A stretch of DNA of 8,873 bases, taken from contig JABDJF010000571.1 of NCBI GenBank assembly GCA_013002645.1, positions 1 through 8,873 on the forward strand, in the 5' to 3' direction. Below the pieces are notes generated by a model. The model had not been told where the DNA came from, ran no database searches, and saw only the letters and a program-made list of their open reading frames with translations. A program made the translations under genes and the position numbers. Below, one piece after another: positions 1-6,233 of the stretch (its first letter is position 1; the number at the start of each line of letters is the position of its first letter). This DNA comes from Myxococcales bacterium. Its GTDB lineage: Bacteria; Myxococcota_A; Polyangia; Polyangiales; Houyiibacteriaceae.

Positions 1-203
1 CGCAAGTCGACGACGGCCACGACCTCCTCGCGGAAATCGGCAACTCCGAGAACAGCCGCGTGCTCGCGTGGGAGCTCGATGAGCGGAAGCGGGTTCACGA
101 TCTCACGAATGCGCGTGATCTCGAGCGCGTACATCACCGAATCGACCTCGACGCGGATGAGGTCTCTGGTGAGTGCCAGACCGTAGGCCCTGCTCTCGCT
201 CAC
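1..203 (-). CDS. cheW: CheW-like adaptor, second copy (partial, C-terminus beyond window)
   Basis: This is the N-terminal 67 codons of a CheW-domain protein; the gene runs off the left edge. CheW proteins couple chemoreceptors to the CheA kinase. The start is a GTG at 203-201 that overlaps the TGA of the preceding cheW (GTGA). A perfect AGGAGG at 215-210, six bases upstream, is the strongest ribosome site in the window. The visible protein begins VSESRAYGLAL and carries the CheW signatures YALEITRIREIV and ELPREHAAVLGVADFREEVV followed by AVVDLR. The usual turn in the family is close to GVxNxRGxVxPVxDLR. Here the N and RG positions read D and RE, so it is a divergent copy. It cannot be excluded that more domains follow, for example a CheW fusion. 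It is the fourth gene of a cheY-cheA-cheW-cheW run. The family call is firm; the exact role is not. Confidence 0.85.
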   Translation of the reverse strand, partial: MSESRAYGLALTRDLIRVEVDSVMYALEITRIREIVNPLPLIELPREHAAVLGVADFREEVVAVVDL

Positions 204-697
204 GTCAGTCCTCCTAGCAACGCTCCCGGATCGATGAGTATGACCATCTGATCAACGGCACTCGACGACTCCGATGGAATGCGGGCAACTCCGATGACGT
301 ATTCGGAGAGGTCGGCGCTCATGGCACTGGCGTACTCGATTTGATCGGGCTGCAATTGAGACACCTGAACGACGCGATCCACGGCGACCCCGATGAGCTC
401 GTCGCCAACGTCGACCAGGATGACGCGTCCAAGGGGCTGCCGATCCAGCACCTCGAGTTTCAACAGCGTGGGCAAGTCGACCAGCGTGATGATTTCGCCT
501 CTCACCGCGATGACTCCGAGAAAGTGCTCAGCCGAACGGGGAACCTCGGTCAAGGGTGGCGGCATGAGGATTTCTCGGACCGCGGACAACGGAAAACCGT
601 AAATCTCGCTCCCGGCCAACACCGCAACGACCGGGACCGTCCCGTCGCCACTGTCGGGATCGGGGACCAGAGTGGCTCTCTGCGCACCAGCGGTCAT
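200..697 (-). CDS. cheW: CheW-type chemotaxis adaptor protein
   Basis: A 165-residue cytoplasmic adaptor, close to the usual CheW length of 150-170. It would bridge chemoreceptor tips and the P5 domain of CheA in the signalling array. After a low-complexity N-terminus of about 20 residues, a single CheW domain spans roughly 22-160. Features seen are FPLSAVREILM, the EVPRSAEHFLGVIAVRGE turn, TLVDLPTLL, and ILVDVGDELIGVAVDRV in the second sub-barrel. The start is an ATG overlapping the cheA stop as ATGA, with a GAGG at 708-705 seven bases upstream, so it should be translationally coupled to cheA. Its own stop overlaps the GTG of the next CheW-like gene. Two CheW proteins in one cluster suggest division of labour or a mixed array; that part is inference. 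Confidence 0.95.
   Translation of the reverse strand: MTAGAQRATLVPDPDSGDGTVPVVAVLAGSEIYGFPLSAVREILMPPPLTEVPRSAEHFLGVIAVRGEIITLVDLPTLLKLEVLDRQPLGRVILVDVGDELIGVAVDRVVQVSQLQPDQIEYASAMSADLSEYVIGVARIPSESSSAVDQMVILIDPGALLGGLT
210..215 (-). promoter_or_regulatory. Strong ribosome-binding site for the second cheW
   Basis: A perfect AGGAGG lies inside the last codons of the preceding cheW, six bases before the overlapping GTG at 203. It settles that GTG as the start and suggests this gene is translated well in its own right, not only by coupling. Confidence 0.8.
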
Positions 698-2766
698 GCA
701 TGAGCCTCGACCGATGGAAGGGCCTCGCCGCCATCGAAGTACTCCGAGAAGAGCGCTGGCGCGTCGAGAACCAACGCTAGCTTCTGGTTGCCCAAGTCTG
801 CGGCTCCGGCGAAGCCGCAGACGGAAGACAGGGTTGGGCCAAGCGACTTGATGATCACGTCTTCTTGGCCCACCAGCTGGTCGACGACGAATCCAAGCTC
901 TTGATTGCCCATTTCGCAGACGATCACGAATCGACTCGCCTGCTGGTCCGCCGCTCGCAGACCGAACAACGGTGCGAGATCGCAGATTGGAAGCGTCTCG
1001 CCGCGCATGGTGATCACCTTTCGGCCTTGGATCGTGTGAACGTCTCGTGGCGCAAAGGGAATCGCTTCGCGAACGGCACTGATTGGGAGCGCAAATAGTC
1101 GCGCGCCCACCTTGATGATGAGGGCACGGATGATGGCCAGCGTAATCGGAAGCGTCACCGTGATCTTGGTGCCAATGCCGTGCTCGCTCGCAATCGAAAC
1201 CACTCCACCCATCCGCAGGATGTTGGTCTTCACCACGTCCATACCAACCCCACGGCCGGACAGATCGGTCACTTCCGCGTTCGTGCTCAAGCCGGGAAGA
1301 AAGACCAGGTCTAACATGCCTTGGCGAGTGAGATCTTGGCTGTCCTCCGCTGTTAGCAAGCCGCGCGAAACGGCCTTCTCGCGGAGCTTCTGCGCGTTCA
1401 TGCCGCCACCATCATCCTCGACCTCGATGACGACGTTTCGGCCCTTGTGGTAAGCGTTGAGGGCGAGCGTGCCCTCGGCCGGCTTCGCAAGTCGCATTCG
1501 CGTCTCGACCGATTCGATGCCGTGGTCGATGGCATTGCGGACCAGATGCATCAGTGGGTCGGCCAGCTCCTCGACGATGAGCTTGTCCATCTCCGTGTTC
1601 GCGCCGGTAATGACGAGGCGAACCTGTTTGTCATGCTCCCTTGCGGCTTGCCGCACGATCCGGGCGAACTTGCTGAATACCTGCCCCAGCGGGACCATCC
1701 GAACATCGAGGATCCTCGTACGCAGCTCAAATAGCTGGCGTTCAAAGCCGCGCCCGAGGCGATCCAGCTCCCGGAGCGATTGCCGGTACTTGGGGTCACC
1801 ATCCAGACCGGCGACAGCGCGGCCCACGGCGCTGCGCACCAAGGAAAGCTCTCCTACGACGTTCATCAGGTCGTCCAACTTGCGAATGTCCACGCGAACC
1901 GAGTTCGCCAGCGACCGAAGCGAGGCCTGGGCCGTTTCATCCTCGGGCTCCGGCAGCAGGCTTTGTGAGCCGGGAGGGATCGACGTGAGAGTCGGAGGAA
2001 CCGTCGGCGGATGCTTCTGCTCTTCGATCGCCTCGACCGTTCCGTACTGTCCTTCGAAATGTGCCTTGAGCTCCGTCTCCGGAACCCGGCTGGCAAGGAG
2101 CACGACCAGCTCGATCGACTCGTCGTTTCCGCCCTCCAGGCTTGGCAAGTAGGTGATGATCTCGGCGTCGTCGTGCACGACGTCGCGCAGGGCCTCGATA
2201 GAGTCGTCGATTGCCGTCAGATCGAACGTCGCGCGGAGGCGATAGAGCTGCATACCCTCACGGATGCACGCCCGAAGACGATGTTCTTCATATTCTGTGA
2301 GGACGGAAAGGACCGCAGACCCGATGGCATACTGATTTAGAGGGTCGCCTTCCTCCGCCGGCGGCTGAGCGCCAATGGAACGGACCGCTACGACGTATGC
2401 GTCTACGCCGGCGGCTTCTTCGGGCGCCTGAGGGTCATCGAGTGCCAAGAGGCGCTGAAACCGCTCGACCGAGTCGAACAGAACGTCGAGCAATGGGCCG
2501 CCGATGTCGGTCCGGCCGAGACGCAAGTCGTCCAGCAGGTCTTCGAGCGCATGGGCGATCGTGCCGACGTGCTTGTACCCAAACATCCCGGCGATGCCCT
2601 TGAGAGTATGAACGCTCCGGAAAATCTCGTTGATTAGCGATGAATCGGGACGTTCGGCCCGCTGATGGGCCTCGTCGAGCAGCAAGAGGTCGCGTGACAA
2701 TGCCTCGACCAGCTCTTGGGCCTCGGCCAAGAACTCCTGCTGCACATTGTCGCGCGGATCACTCAC
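694..2766 (-). CDS. cheA: Chemotaxis histidine kinase CheA
   Basis: A 690-residue CheA kinase with domains P1 to P5 and no receiver domain. P1 (about 1-110) has the phosphoacceptor His53 in SVHTLKGIAG. Residues about 150-245 form an alpha/beta segment resembling a CheY-docking P2 domain. A proline-rich linker (253-272) precedes the P3 dimerisation region (286-350, VRVDIRKLDDLMNVVGEL). The P4 ATPase shows the N box HLVRNAIDHGIE (407-418), G1 DDGGGM (451-456) and G2 GRGVGMDVV (504-512). P5 (about 553-675) is CheW-like. All catalytic motifs look intact. It should autophosphorylate in response to receptors and pass phosphate to the CheY-like protein encoded just upstream. The start is a GTG overlapping the cheY stop (GTGA), with GAGG at 2777-2774. 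Its stop overlaps cheW. No receptor, CheB or CheR is in view, so the signal sensed and the output are unknown. Confidence 0.97.
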   Translation of the reverse strand: MSDPRDNVQQEFLAEAQELVEALSRDLLLLDEAHQRAERPDSSLINEIFRSVHTLKGIAGMFGYKHVGTIAHALEDLLDDLRLGRTDIGGPLLDVLFDSVERFQRLLALDDPQAPEEAAGVDAYVVAVRSIGAQPPAEEGDPLNQYAIGSAVLSVLTEYEEHRLRACIREGMQLYRLRATFDLTAIDDSIEALRDVVHDDAEIITYLPSLEGGNDESIELVVLLASRVPETELKAHFEGQYGTVEAIEEQKHPPTVPPTLTSIPPGSQSLLPEPEDETAQASLRSLANSVRVDIRKLDDLMNVVGELSLVRSAVGRAVAGLDGDPKYRQSLRELDRLGRGFERQLFELRTRILDVRMVPLGQVFSKFARIVRQAAREHDKQVRLVITGANTEMDKLIVEELADPLMHLVRNAIDHGIESVETRMRLAKPAEGTLALNAYHKGRNVVIEVEDDGGGMNAQKLREKAVSRGLLTAEDSQDLTRQGMLDLVFLPGLSTNAEVTDLSGRGVGMDVVKTNILRMGGVVSIASEHGIGTKITVTLPITLAIIRALIIKVGARLFALPISAVREAIPFAPRDVHTIQGRKVITMRGETLPICDLAPLFGLRAADQQASRFVIVCEMGNQELGFVVDQLVGQEDVIIKSLGPTLSSVCGFAGAADLGNQKLALVLDAPALFSEYFDGGEALPSVEAHA

Positions 2767-3152
2767 CCCGACACCTCTTCGCTTCGATCGGTCAAGCGTT
2801 GAATCAGGTTTCGAAGGTCACCGACCCCGAACGGTTTCGCGAGGAAGGCGTCCGCACCAAGCTTGGCGCCCCGCTTGGCCTCCAGACTATCGGCCCGCGT
2901 ACTGATCAATATCTTGGTCGCCCCCTGCTGCCTGGGGCTCTTCTTCATGAAGGCCAGGAGCTCGAGCCCGTTGATATCGGGCATGTTGACGTCGACGATC
3001 ACCACGTCGAACGCATTCGAGGCGAGCAGTTGGAGAGCTTCGAAGCCGGTTTCGGCCTCTTGCACTCGCGCGAAATCGGCGTCCTCTAGAGCAGCGCGGA
3101 CGAATGCGCGCACGGCGCTGCTGTCATCGACGATGAGTGTGTGAAATGTCAC
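2763..3152 (-). CDS. cheY: Single-domain CheY-like response regulator
   Basis: A 129-residue stand-alone receiver domain with no output domain, as in CheY. The acidic pocket is D9-D10 (LIVDDS), the phosphoacceptor is D54 (VIVDVNMPD), the switch residue is S84 or T85 (ILISTRA), and the conserved lysine is K106 (FLAKPFG). An aromatic switch is not evident: A102-F103 follow the GAD motif. I chose the GTG at 3152 because the receiver fold starts at once (VTFHTLIVDD), a GGGGG ribosome-site-like run lies at 3164-3160, and it leaves a clean 50-base gap after the DUF971 gene. An upstream in-frame GTG at 3263 would add 37 arginine-rich residues and overlap that gene. It is the first gene of the chemosensory module and overlaps cheA by GTGA. 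The likely role is a diffusible phospho-signal from CheA to a motility or other effector. Confidence 0.92.
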   Translation of the reverse strand: MTFHTLIVDDSSAVRAFVRAALEDADFARVQEAETGFEALQLLASNAFDVVIVDVNMPDINGLELLAFMKKSPRQQGATKILISTRADSLEAKRGAKLGADAFLAKPFGVGDLRNLIQRLTDRSEEVSG

Positions 3153-3202
3153 CCGGAACCCCCACGGACAGGATAACAGAGACAAACGAGGGGGGACCCG
3201 CT
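3153..3202 (-). promoter_or_regulatory. Intergenic leader before cheY
   Basis: This 50-base gap is the only non-coding space between the recO-DUF971 genes and the chemosensory genes. On the minus strand a C6 run (3196-3191) can pair with the G5 run (3164-3160) that is the best ribosome-site candidate for cheY. The loop would be about 26 bases. No convincing -35/-10 pair or T-tract terminator is seen. It may hold a promoter unlike the sigma-70 type, or cheY may simply be read through from upstream. Confidence 0.25.
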
Positions 3203-3544
3203 CTATTCTCGCCAGAACGAACGGGATTTGGGCTCGTCTGCGGCGCAGGATGAACAGGCGCACAGGCTCCTTAGGAAGCGATGGCTGTAGATCCCCGTCT
3301 GGTGACCGTCGCGCCAGACGAGTCTGACCGCATAATTTCCGACGGATTGGACGTCGCTCAACTCCAGGTCGCCGCCCTCCACGAACCGAATCGGACCCTC
3401 ATGTCCTTGGCAGTTGGCGCAGGGACAGAAGCCACGCAAGAGCTCGTGCGGGTAGACACTCCTGTGCCCGTCGGCCCAGTCGATTTCCATGACTCGGGCA
3501 CCGCGCGGCGCCCGCAACTCGATTGGCTCCAATGCTGCGGTCAC
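3203..3544 (-). CDS. DUF971 (GBBH-like N-terminal domain) small protein
   Basis: A 113-residue protein of the DUF971 family, the domain that forms the N-terminus of gamma-butyrobetaine hydroxylases and also occurs alone in bacteria. Family features seen are a basic strand ending in MEIDWADGHRSVYPHELLRG, the cysteine cluster C40-P-C-A-N-C45, then VGNYAVRLVWRDGHQTGIYSHRFLR. C40, C42, C45 and H81 match the zinc-binding pattern known from the hydroxylase domain. An extra C95-A-C-S-S-C100 lies near the C-terminus. The start is a GTG at 3544 that overlaps the recO stop (GTGA). Reading upstream of it gives only arginine-rich recO shadow sequence. Stand-alone members are often tied to iron-sulfur metabolism or Mrp-type proteins, but the function here is unknown. 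The family call is strong. Confidence 0.88.
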   Translation of the reverse strand: MTAALEPIELRAPRGARVMEIDWADGHRSVYPHELLRGFCPCANCQGHEGPIRFVEGGDLELSDVQSVGNYAVRLVWRDGHQTGIYSHRFLRSLCACSSCAADEPKSRSFWRE

Positions 3545-4299
3545 GGGAGGCGCCCTTCCCAGCTGCTCGAGGCTGCCGCGGTGCGCTCTCGAACGGTGAC
3601 CGTCGCATGGTTCGCGTCGAGCTGTGCGAGCGCGTCGCGGATCTCTTGGCGCTCGCGAGCGGGCCAGGGCTGAGCGGCAAACTCCGACGTCGCCTGAACG
3701 ACGACCCAGCGGCGAAGCGCCGCCGCTGACAGAACCAGCCGCCCGCCGCCGCAGGCTCGGCACACGATTCCCCCCCGGGCAGCGTCAAAGGACGCCGAAC
3801 GCCCTGCGGCCGGCGTCTTGCCGCACAGGACGCAGCGATCGAGCGTGGGTGCAAAGCCCAGGACAGCAAGCGTCCGAATCTGTAGCGAAAGCAATGTTTC
3901 CTCCGGGGGCGCGCCGTCATTGAGCGCCGTTAGCAAGCGCACTGTCGTATCGAAGACCGCGGGCTCGGGCTCGTGGTCCGGCACGCGCTCTCGAATGACG
4001 GCTAGGGCTGCACCGGCGGCCCCGATCGCTTGGAGGTTTCGTAGGATGCCGTGGAACGAACGATCGACCGACACACGCTCGAGATTCGCGAGCTCACCGC
4101 GGCCGGGGCGGAAATGCGCGTTCATCAAGACGTAGGGCTGCAAGGCCCCGCCAAATCGTCGCTGACTCTTTCGCGCGCCCCGGGCAAGCGCGGAGAGCTT
4201 GCCGTGGTCCTCGGTTAGGAGCGTGACGATTCGGTCGGAGTCGCGATAGTCGACGGACCGCAATAGGAGCGCTCGGCTTTGGCGGCTTCGACTCGGCAC
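3541..4299 (-). CDS. recO: DNA repair protein RecO
   Basis: A 252-residue RecO, within the usual 230-260 range. RecO acts with RecR, and in many bacteria RecF, to load RecA on SSB-coated single-stranded DNA. The N-terminal OB fold is seen in ALLLRSVDYRDSDRIVTLLTEDHGK, followed by ARGARKSQRRFGGALQPY (39-56). A helical middle follows, and a four-cysteine zinc finger C156-VLC159 ... C180-RAC183. The tail lacks the common LGR-type ending and reads RERTAAASSSWEGRLP. The start is taken as the GTG at 4299 because the first OB strand begins about residue 10 and no other standard start precedes it; a TTG at 4263 would remove that strand. This start lies 85 bases inside the upstream rodZ-like gene and has no good ribosome site. 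The stop overlaps the DUF971 start (GTGA). Confidence 0.95.
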   Translation of the reverse strand: MPSRSRQSRALLLRSVDYRDSDRIVTLLTEDHGKLSALARGARKSQRRFGGALQPYVLMNAHFRPGRGELANLERVSVDRSFHGILRNLQAIGAAGAALAVIRERVPDHEPEPAVFDTTVRLLTALNDGAPPEETLLSLQIRTLAVLGFAPTLDRCVLCGKTPAAGRSASFDAARGGIVCRACGGGRLVLSAAALRRWVVVQATSEFAAQPWPARERQEIRDALAQLDANHATVTVRERTAAASSSWEGRLP

Positions 4300-4706
4300 G
4301 GCAGTGCGGAGGATAGCTCAATCGGATCGTCCTGTGCAGGCGCGCGCCGAACGAGCGAAAACGTGGCCACGATGATTGCAAAAAGCGCGAAGGTGGTGAT
4401 CGCGAGCACCAAGGCCCCATATCTGCGGCGACTGTGCACCGTGGCGAGCGGCGCGGGAGGCAAGGCGCGGGGGCGCTCCGAGTCGAATCGAGCGAGGACC
4501 TCTTCGGCGTCGATGTCAACCGCGGTGGCATAGGCTTTGATGAACCCACGAACGAACACGCCGCTAGGGAGATCTTCGAAGCGATCTTCTTCGAGCGACT
4601 CGAGCGTTCTGCGCGGTATGCGCGTCGTGCTCGCAACCTCTTCGATCGATAGATGACGCGTCTCGCGCTCCGTCTTCAACCAATAGCCGATCGAATCCGC
4701 CCTCAT
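4215..4706 (-). CDS. RodZ-like HTH single-pass membrane protein, short form
   Basis: A 163-residue protein with an N-terminal helix-turn-helix of the HTH_25/RodZ type (about 5-72: IGYWLKTERETRHLSIEEVA, TRIPRRTLESLEEDRFEDLP, GVFVRGFIKAYA). A basic patch HSRRR (91-95) precedes one membrane helix (about 97-119). Only about 44 residues follow the helix. E. coli RodZ is about 335 residues with a periplasmic beta domain, which is absent here. RodZ links MreB to the cell-wall elongation machinery. I chose the ATG at 4706 because it overlaps the TPR gene stop as ATGA and has GAGG at 4717-4714; an upstream in-frame start at 4733 lies inside that gene. The last 28 codons overlap recO in another frame. 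The TPR-rodZ order matches pilF-rodZ of gammaproteobacteria. A membrane-bound transcription regulator is an alternative. Confidence 0.78.
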   Translation of the reverse strand: MRADSIGYWLKTERETRHLSIEEVASTTRIPRRTLESLEEDRFEDLPSGVFVRGFIKAYATAVDIDAEEVLARFDSERPRALPPAPLATVHSRRRYGALVLAITTFALFAIIVATFSLVRRAPAQDDPIELSSALPCRVEAAKAERSYCGPSTIATPTESSRS

Positions 4707-5494
4707 CGTGAGTCCTCGAGCAGGGTTTGACACATTCGTCCGTCGTTCGAGTACGGGTCTAGCTCCACGCAGCGCTCCAGGTCGGCGACGGCATCGCGAC
4801 GATGACCCAAACGTGCACGGACCTCACCGCGCAGCCGCCAGGCTCCTTGCAGCTCCACGCTGTTCGAACAGGAAGGGTCCGCTTCGAGCGCGCCCACGAG
4901 TGCACGCTCGGCGTCTTTCAACTGCTGTAGACGCCAGAACGCTCTCGCCATCGTGTAGTACCCGACGCAAAATCGTGGTTGTATGCGGACCGCCTCCATC
5001 GTCGAGGTCACCGTCTCCTGATATTCCGCCAGGTGGAATTGCGCCAGCCCTAGATTGCCCCAGGCAAGATGTGGCGCTGCGTTCAGCTCATCACTCGCGG
5101 ACTCCCGGAGCACGATGGCGGCGTCGTCGTAACGGCCGAGCTCGATCAGGCATAGCCCGTAGATGTTGCGAGCCTCCGCAAGCGTGGAGCCGGCGCTCTG
5201 CTTTTCGAGAAGCTTGATCGCAGTGGCCAAGTGCGGCTCCGCATTCTGGTAGGTCCGGCGCTCCATCTGGATGAAACCGAGAAGGAGGTGGGCCTCGGCG
5301 TTTTCGGGGTCGAGCTCGAGCGCCTTGCGCAGATGCTCAATCGCGCCGGCGGTCTGCCCCTCGTCGCGAAGGCTGGCTGCAAGCTGAAATTCGCGATACG
5401 AGCGCTCGCCGTCGGGAGTTCCCGCCTCCGACGTCGTGACGCAGCCGATGGCTAGGCAAGCCAGCCAAACCAATCCCCAAGTACGCACCACCAC
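4703..5494 (-). CDS. TPR outer-membrane lipoprotein, PilF/PilW/Tgl-like
   Basis: A 263-residue protein with a lipoprotein signal (hydrophobic 5-17, lipobox LAIGC with lipidated Cys18), then about six tetratricopeptide repeats between 34 and 250. Repeat cores include AIEHLRKALELDPENAEAHL, AEARNIYGLCLIELGRYDDA, APHLAWGNLGLAQFHLAEYQ and DAVADLERCVELDPYS. Length and repeat number match PilF of Pseudomonas and Tgl of Myxococcus, outer-membrane pilotins needed to assemble the type IV pilus secretin PilQ. Four further cysteines (176, 209, 242, 255) sit in the C-terminal half and could form disulfides in the periplasm. The start is one of three tandem GTG codons at 5494-5486, with no clear ribosome site. 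The stop overlaps the rodZ-like ATG. Assignment to PilF/Tgl rests on architecture and the rodZ neighbour; another TPR lipoprotein is possible. Confidence 0.82.
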   Translation of the reverse strand: MVVRTWGLVWLACLAIGCVTTSEAGTPDGERSYREFQLAASLRDEGQTAGAIEHLRKALELDPENAEAHLLLGFIQMERRTYQNAEPHLATAIKLLEKQSAGSTLAEARNIYGLCLIELGRYDDAAIVLRESASDELNAAPHLAWGNLGLAQFHLAEYQETVTSTMEAVRIQPRFCVGYYTMARAFWRLQQLKDAERALVGALEADPSCSNSVELQGAWRLRGEVRARLGHRRDAVADLERCVELDPYSNDGRMCQTLLEDSR

Positions 5495-5497
5495 GTG

Positions 5498-5526
5498 GGT
5501 CTACTGAGTGCTTGGTGCCCGGTCAA
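5498..5526 (-). promoter_or_regulatory. Possible sigma-70-type promoter for the TPR-rodZ-recO unit
   Basis: On the minus strand TTGACC (5526-5521, five of six to the -35 consensus) is followed after exactly 17 bases by TAGACC (5503-5498, three of six to the -10). Transcription from it would begin at about the tandem GTG codons, giving a leaderless or nearly leaderless message, which would agree with the lack of a ribosome site. The -10 match is poor, so chance is a real possibility. Confidence 0.22.
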
Positions 5527-5533
5527 GAAGGGG

Positions 5534-5549
5534 TGTCGGATTACCGACA
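5534..5549 (-). terminator. Stem-loop over the crp-like stop codon
   Basis: A perfect 6-bp inverted repeat, TGTCGG and CCGACA, with a 4-base loop holding the TAA stop of the Crp/Fnr gene. On the minus strand it is followed by CCCCTTCTTG, which is not a real U-tract. It may be a weak terminator or an mRNA 3' end protector. Confidence 0.3.
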
Positions 5550-6194
5550 GCTCAGGCCGTGCTGAACATCATCTTTCAGGGCTAGCAGAGCATGAAGCTG
5601 GCGAAGCGAAGACGGATTGCCAATGGTGATCGTTTGATCCCCCACCGAGAGATAGCCGCGATCGCGCAACTGAGCGACCACGGCTTTGACCTGATCGAGC
5701 GCTAGTGCAGTTCGAGTGGATAATTCGAGTGGTGTTAGCTCCAGCCGCCCGTCGTCCGAGTCTTCGACCGCTCGGAGAAGTGTGTTCAGCACGCGGATCG
5801 CCGGATCGGGTAGCAGGAAGTTTTCGAGCTGCTCCTCGGTCCGCTGCAGGCGGCGGACGAGCTGCTGCATGACACGCTCGCCAAGCTCCGGGCGGCGCCG
5901 CACCAGCGCCCGAAAGGTCTCACTTTCGATAACAAGGGCGCTCGTCGTTTCCATGGCCTCCGCGGTGGCGGTGCGATGTGCCCCCGGCAGCAGCGCTTCT
6001 TCGCCGACCAGCTCCTCCGCCCCATACAGGCCAATCACGCGCTCGACACCGCGCGCCCGCTTGAACAGCTGTACCCGACCCTCACCGATCAAATAGAGCT
6101 CAGTGGCCGGCGCTCCCGCGTAGTAGAGCGTCGCCCCCGCGGAGAAGCGGCGGCGATATCCTTCTGTTCCTAGCTCTTCGGCCGGCTCAACCAT
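5541..6194 (-). CDS. Crp/Fnr-family cyclic-nucleotide-binding regulator
   Basis: A 217-residue protein with the Crp/Fnr layout. A cyclic-nucleotide-binding beta roll (about 12-95) starts with RRFSAGATLYYAGAPATELY and IGEGRVQLFKR. A long dimer helix (about 98-127) follows, then a C-terminal winged helix (about 150-192). The phosphate cassette reads ELVGEEALLPGAHRTATAEA, with E65 and R74 placed like E72 and R82 of CRP, so cyclic nucleotide binding is plausible. No N-terminal cysteines of the Fnr iron-sulfur type are present. The recognition helix area (TRTALALDQVKAVVAQLRDRG) lacks the usual TRETVSR pattern, so DNA specificity should differ from CRP. The start is the ATG at 6194; the ribosome site is weak. 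It stands 39 bases after oppF and 46 bases before the TPR gene. Target genes are unknown. Confidence 0.9.
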   Translation of the reverse strand: MVEPAEELGTEGYRRRFSAGATLYYAGAPATELYLIGEGRVQLFKRARGVERVIGLYGAEELVGEEALLPGAHRTATAEAMETTSALVIESETFRALVRRRPELGERVMQQLVRRLQRTEEQLENFLLPDPAIRVLNTLLRAVEDSDDGRLELTPLELSTRTALALDQVKAVVAQLRDRGYLSVGDQTITIGNPSSLRQLHALLALKDDVQHGLSCR

Positions 6195-6233
6195 CCGGTC
6201 TGGTTACCCCATGAGGCCGCAGGGCCGCAACCG

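Noticed and set aside
1457..2152. Long open frame on the plus strand opposite cheA, 231 codons
   Set aside because: It is serine- and arginine-rich, has no recognisable motif, and lies fully inside a well-supported cheA with intact kinase motifs. It is a GC-driven antisense shadow.
3153..3263. Longer N-terminus for the CheY-like protein from the GTG at 3263
   Set aside because: The extra 37 residues are arginine-rich, overlap the DUF971 gene, and precede a receiver fold that starts properly at the GTG at 3152.
3545..3763. Longer N-terminus for the DUF971 protein
   Set aside because: The added 73 residues are a low-complexity shadow of recO; the GTG that overlaps the recO stop gives the usual family length.
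4707..4733. Upstream start for the rodZ-like gene at 4733
   Set aside because: The ATG at 4706 has a GAGG at the right distance and an ATGA overlap with the TPR gene, and the HTH begins right after it.
6195..6233. Terminator between oppF and the crp-like gene
   Set aside because: Only a 4-bp GGCC pairing with no U-tract is present; the gap holds nothing convincing.
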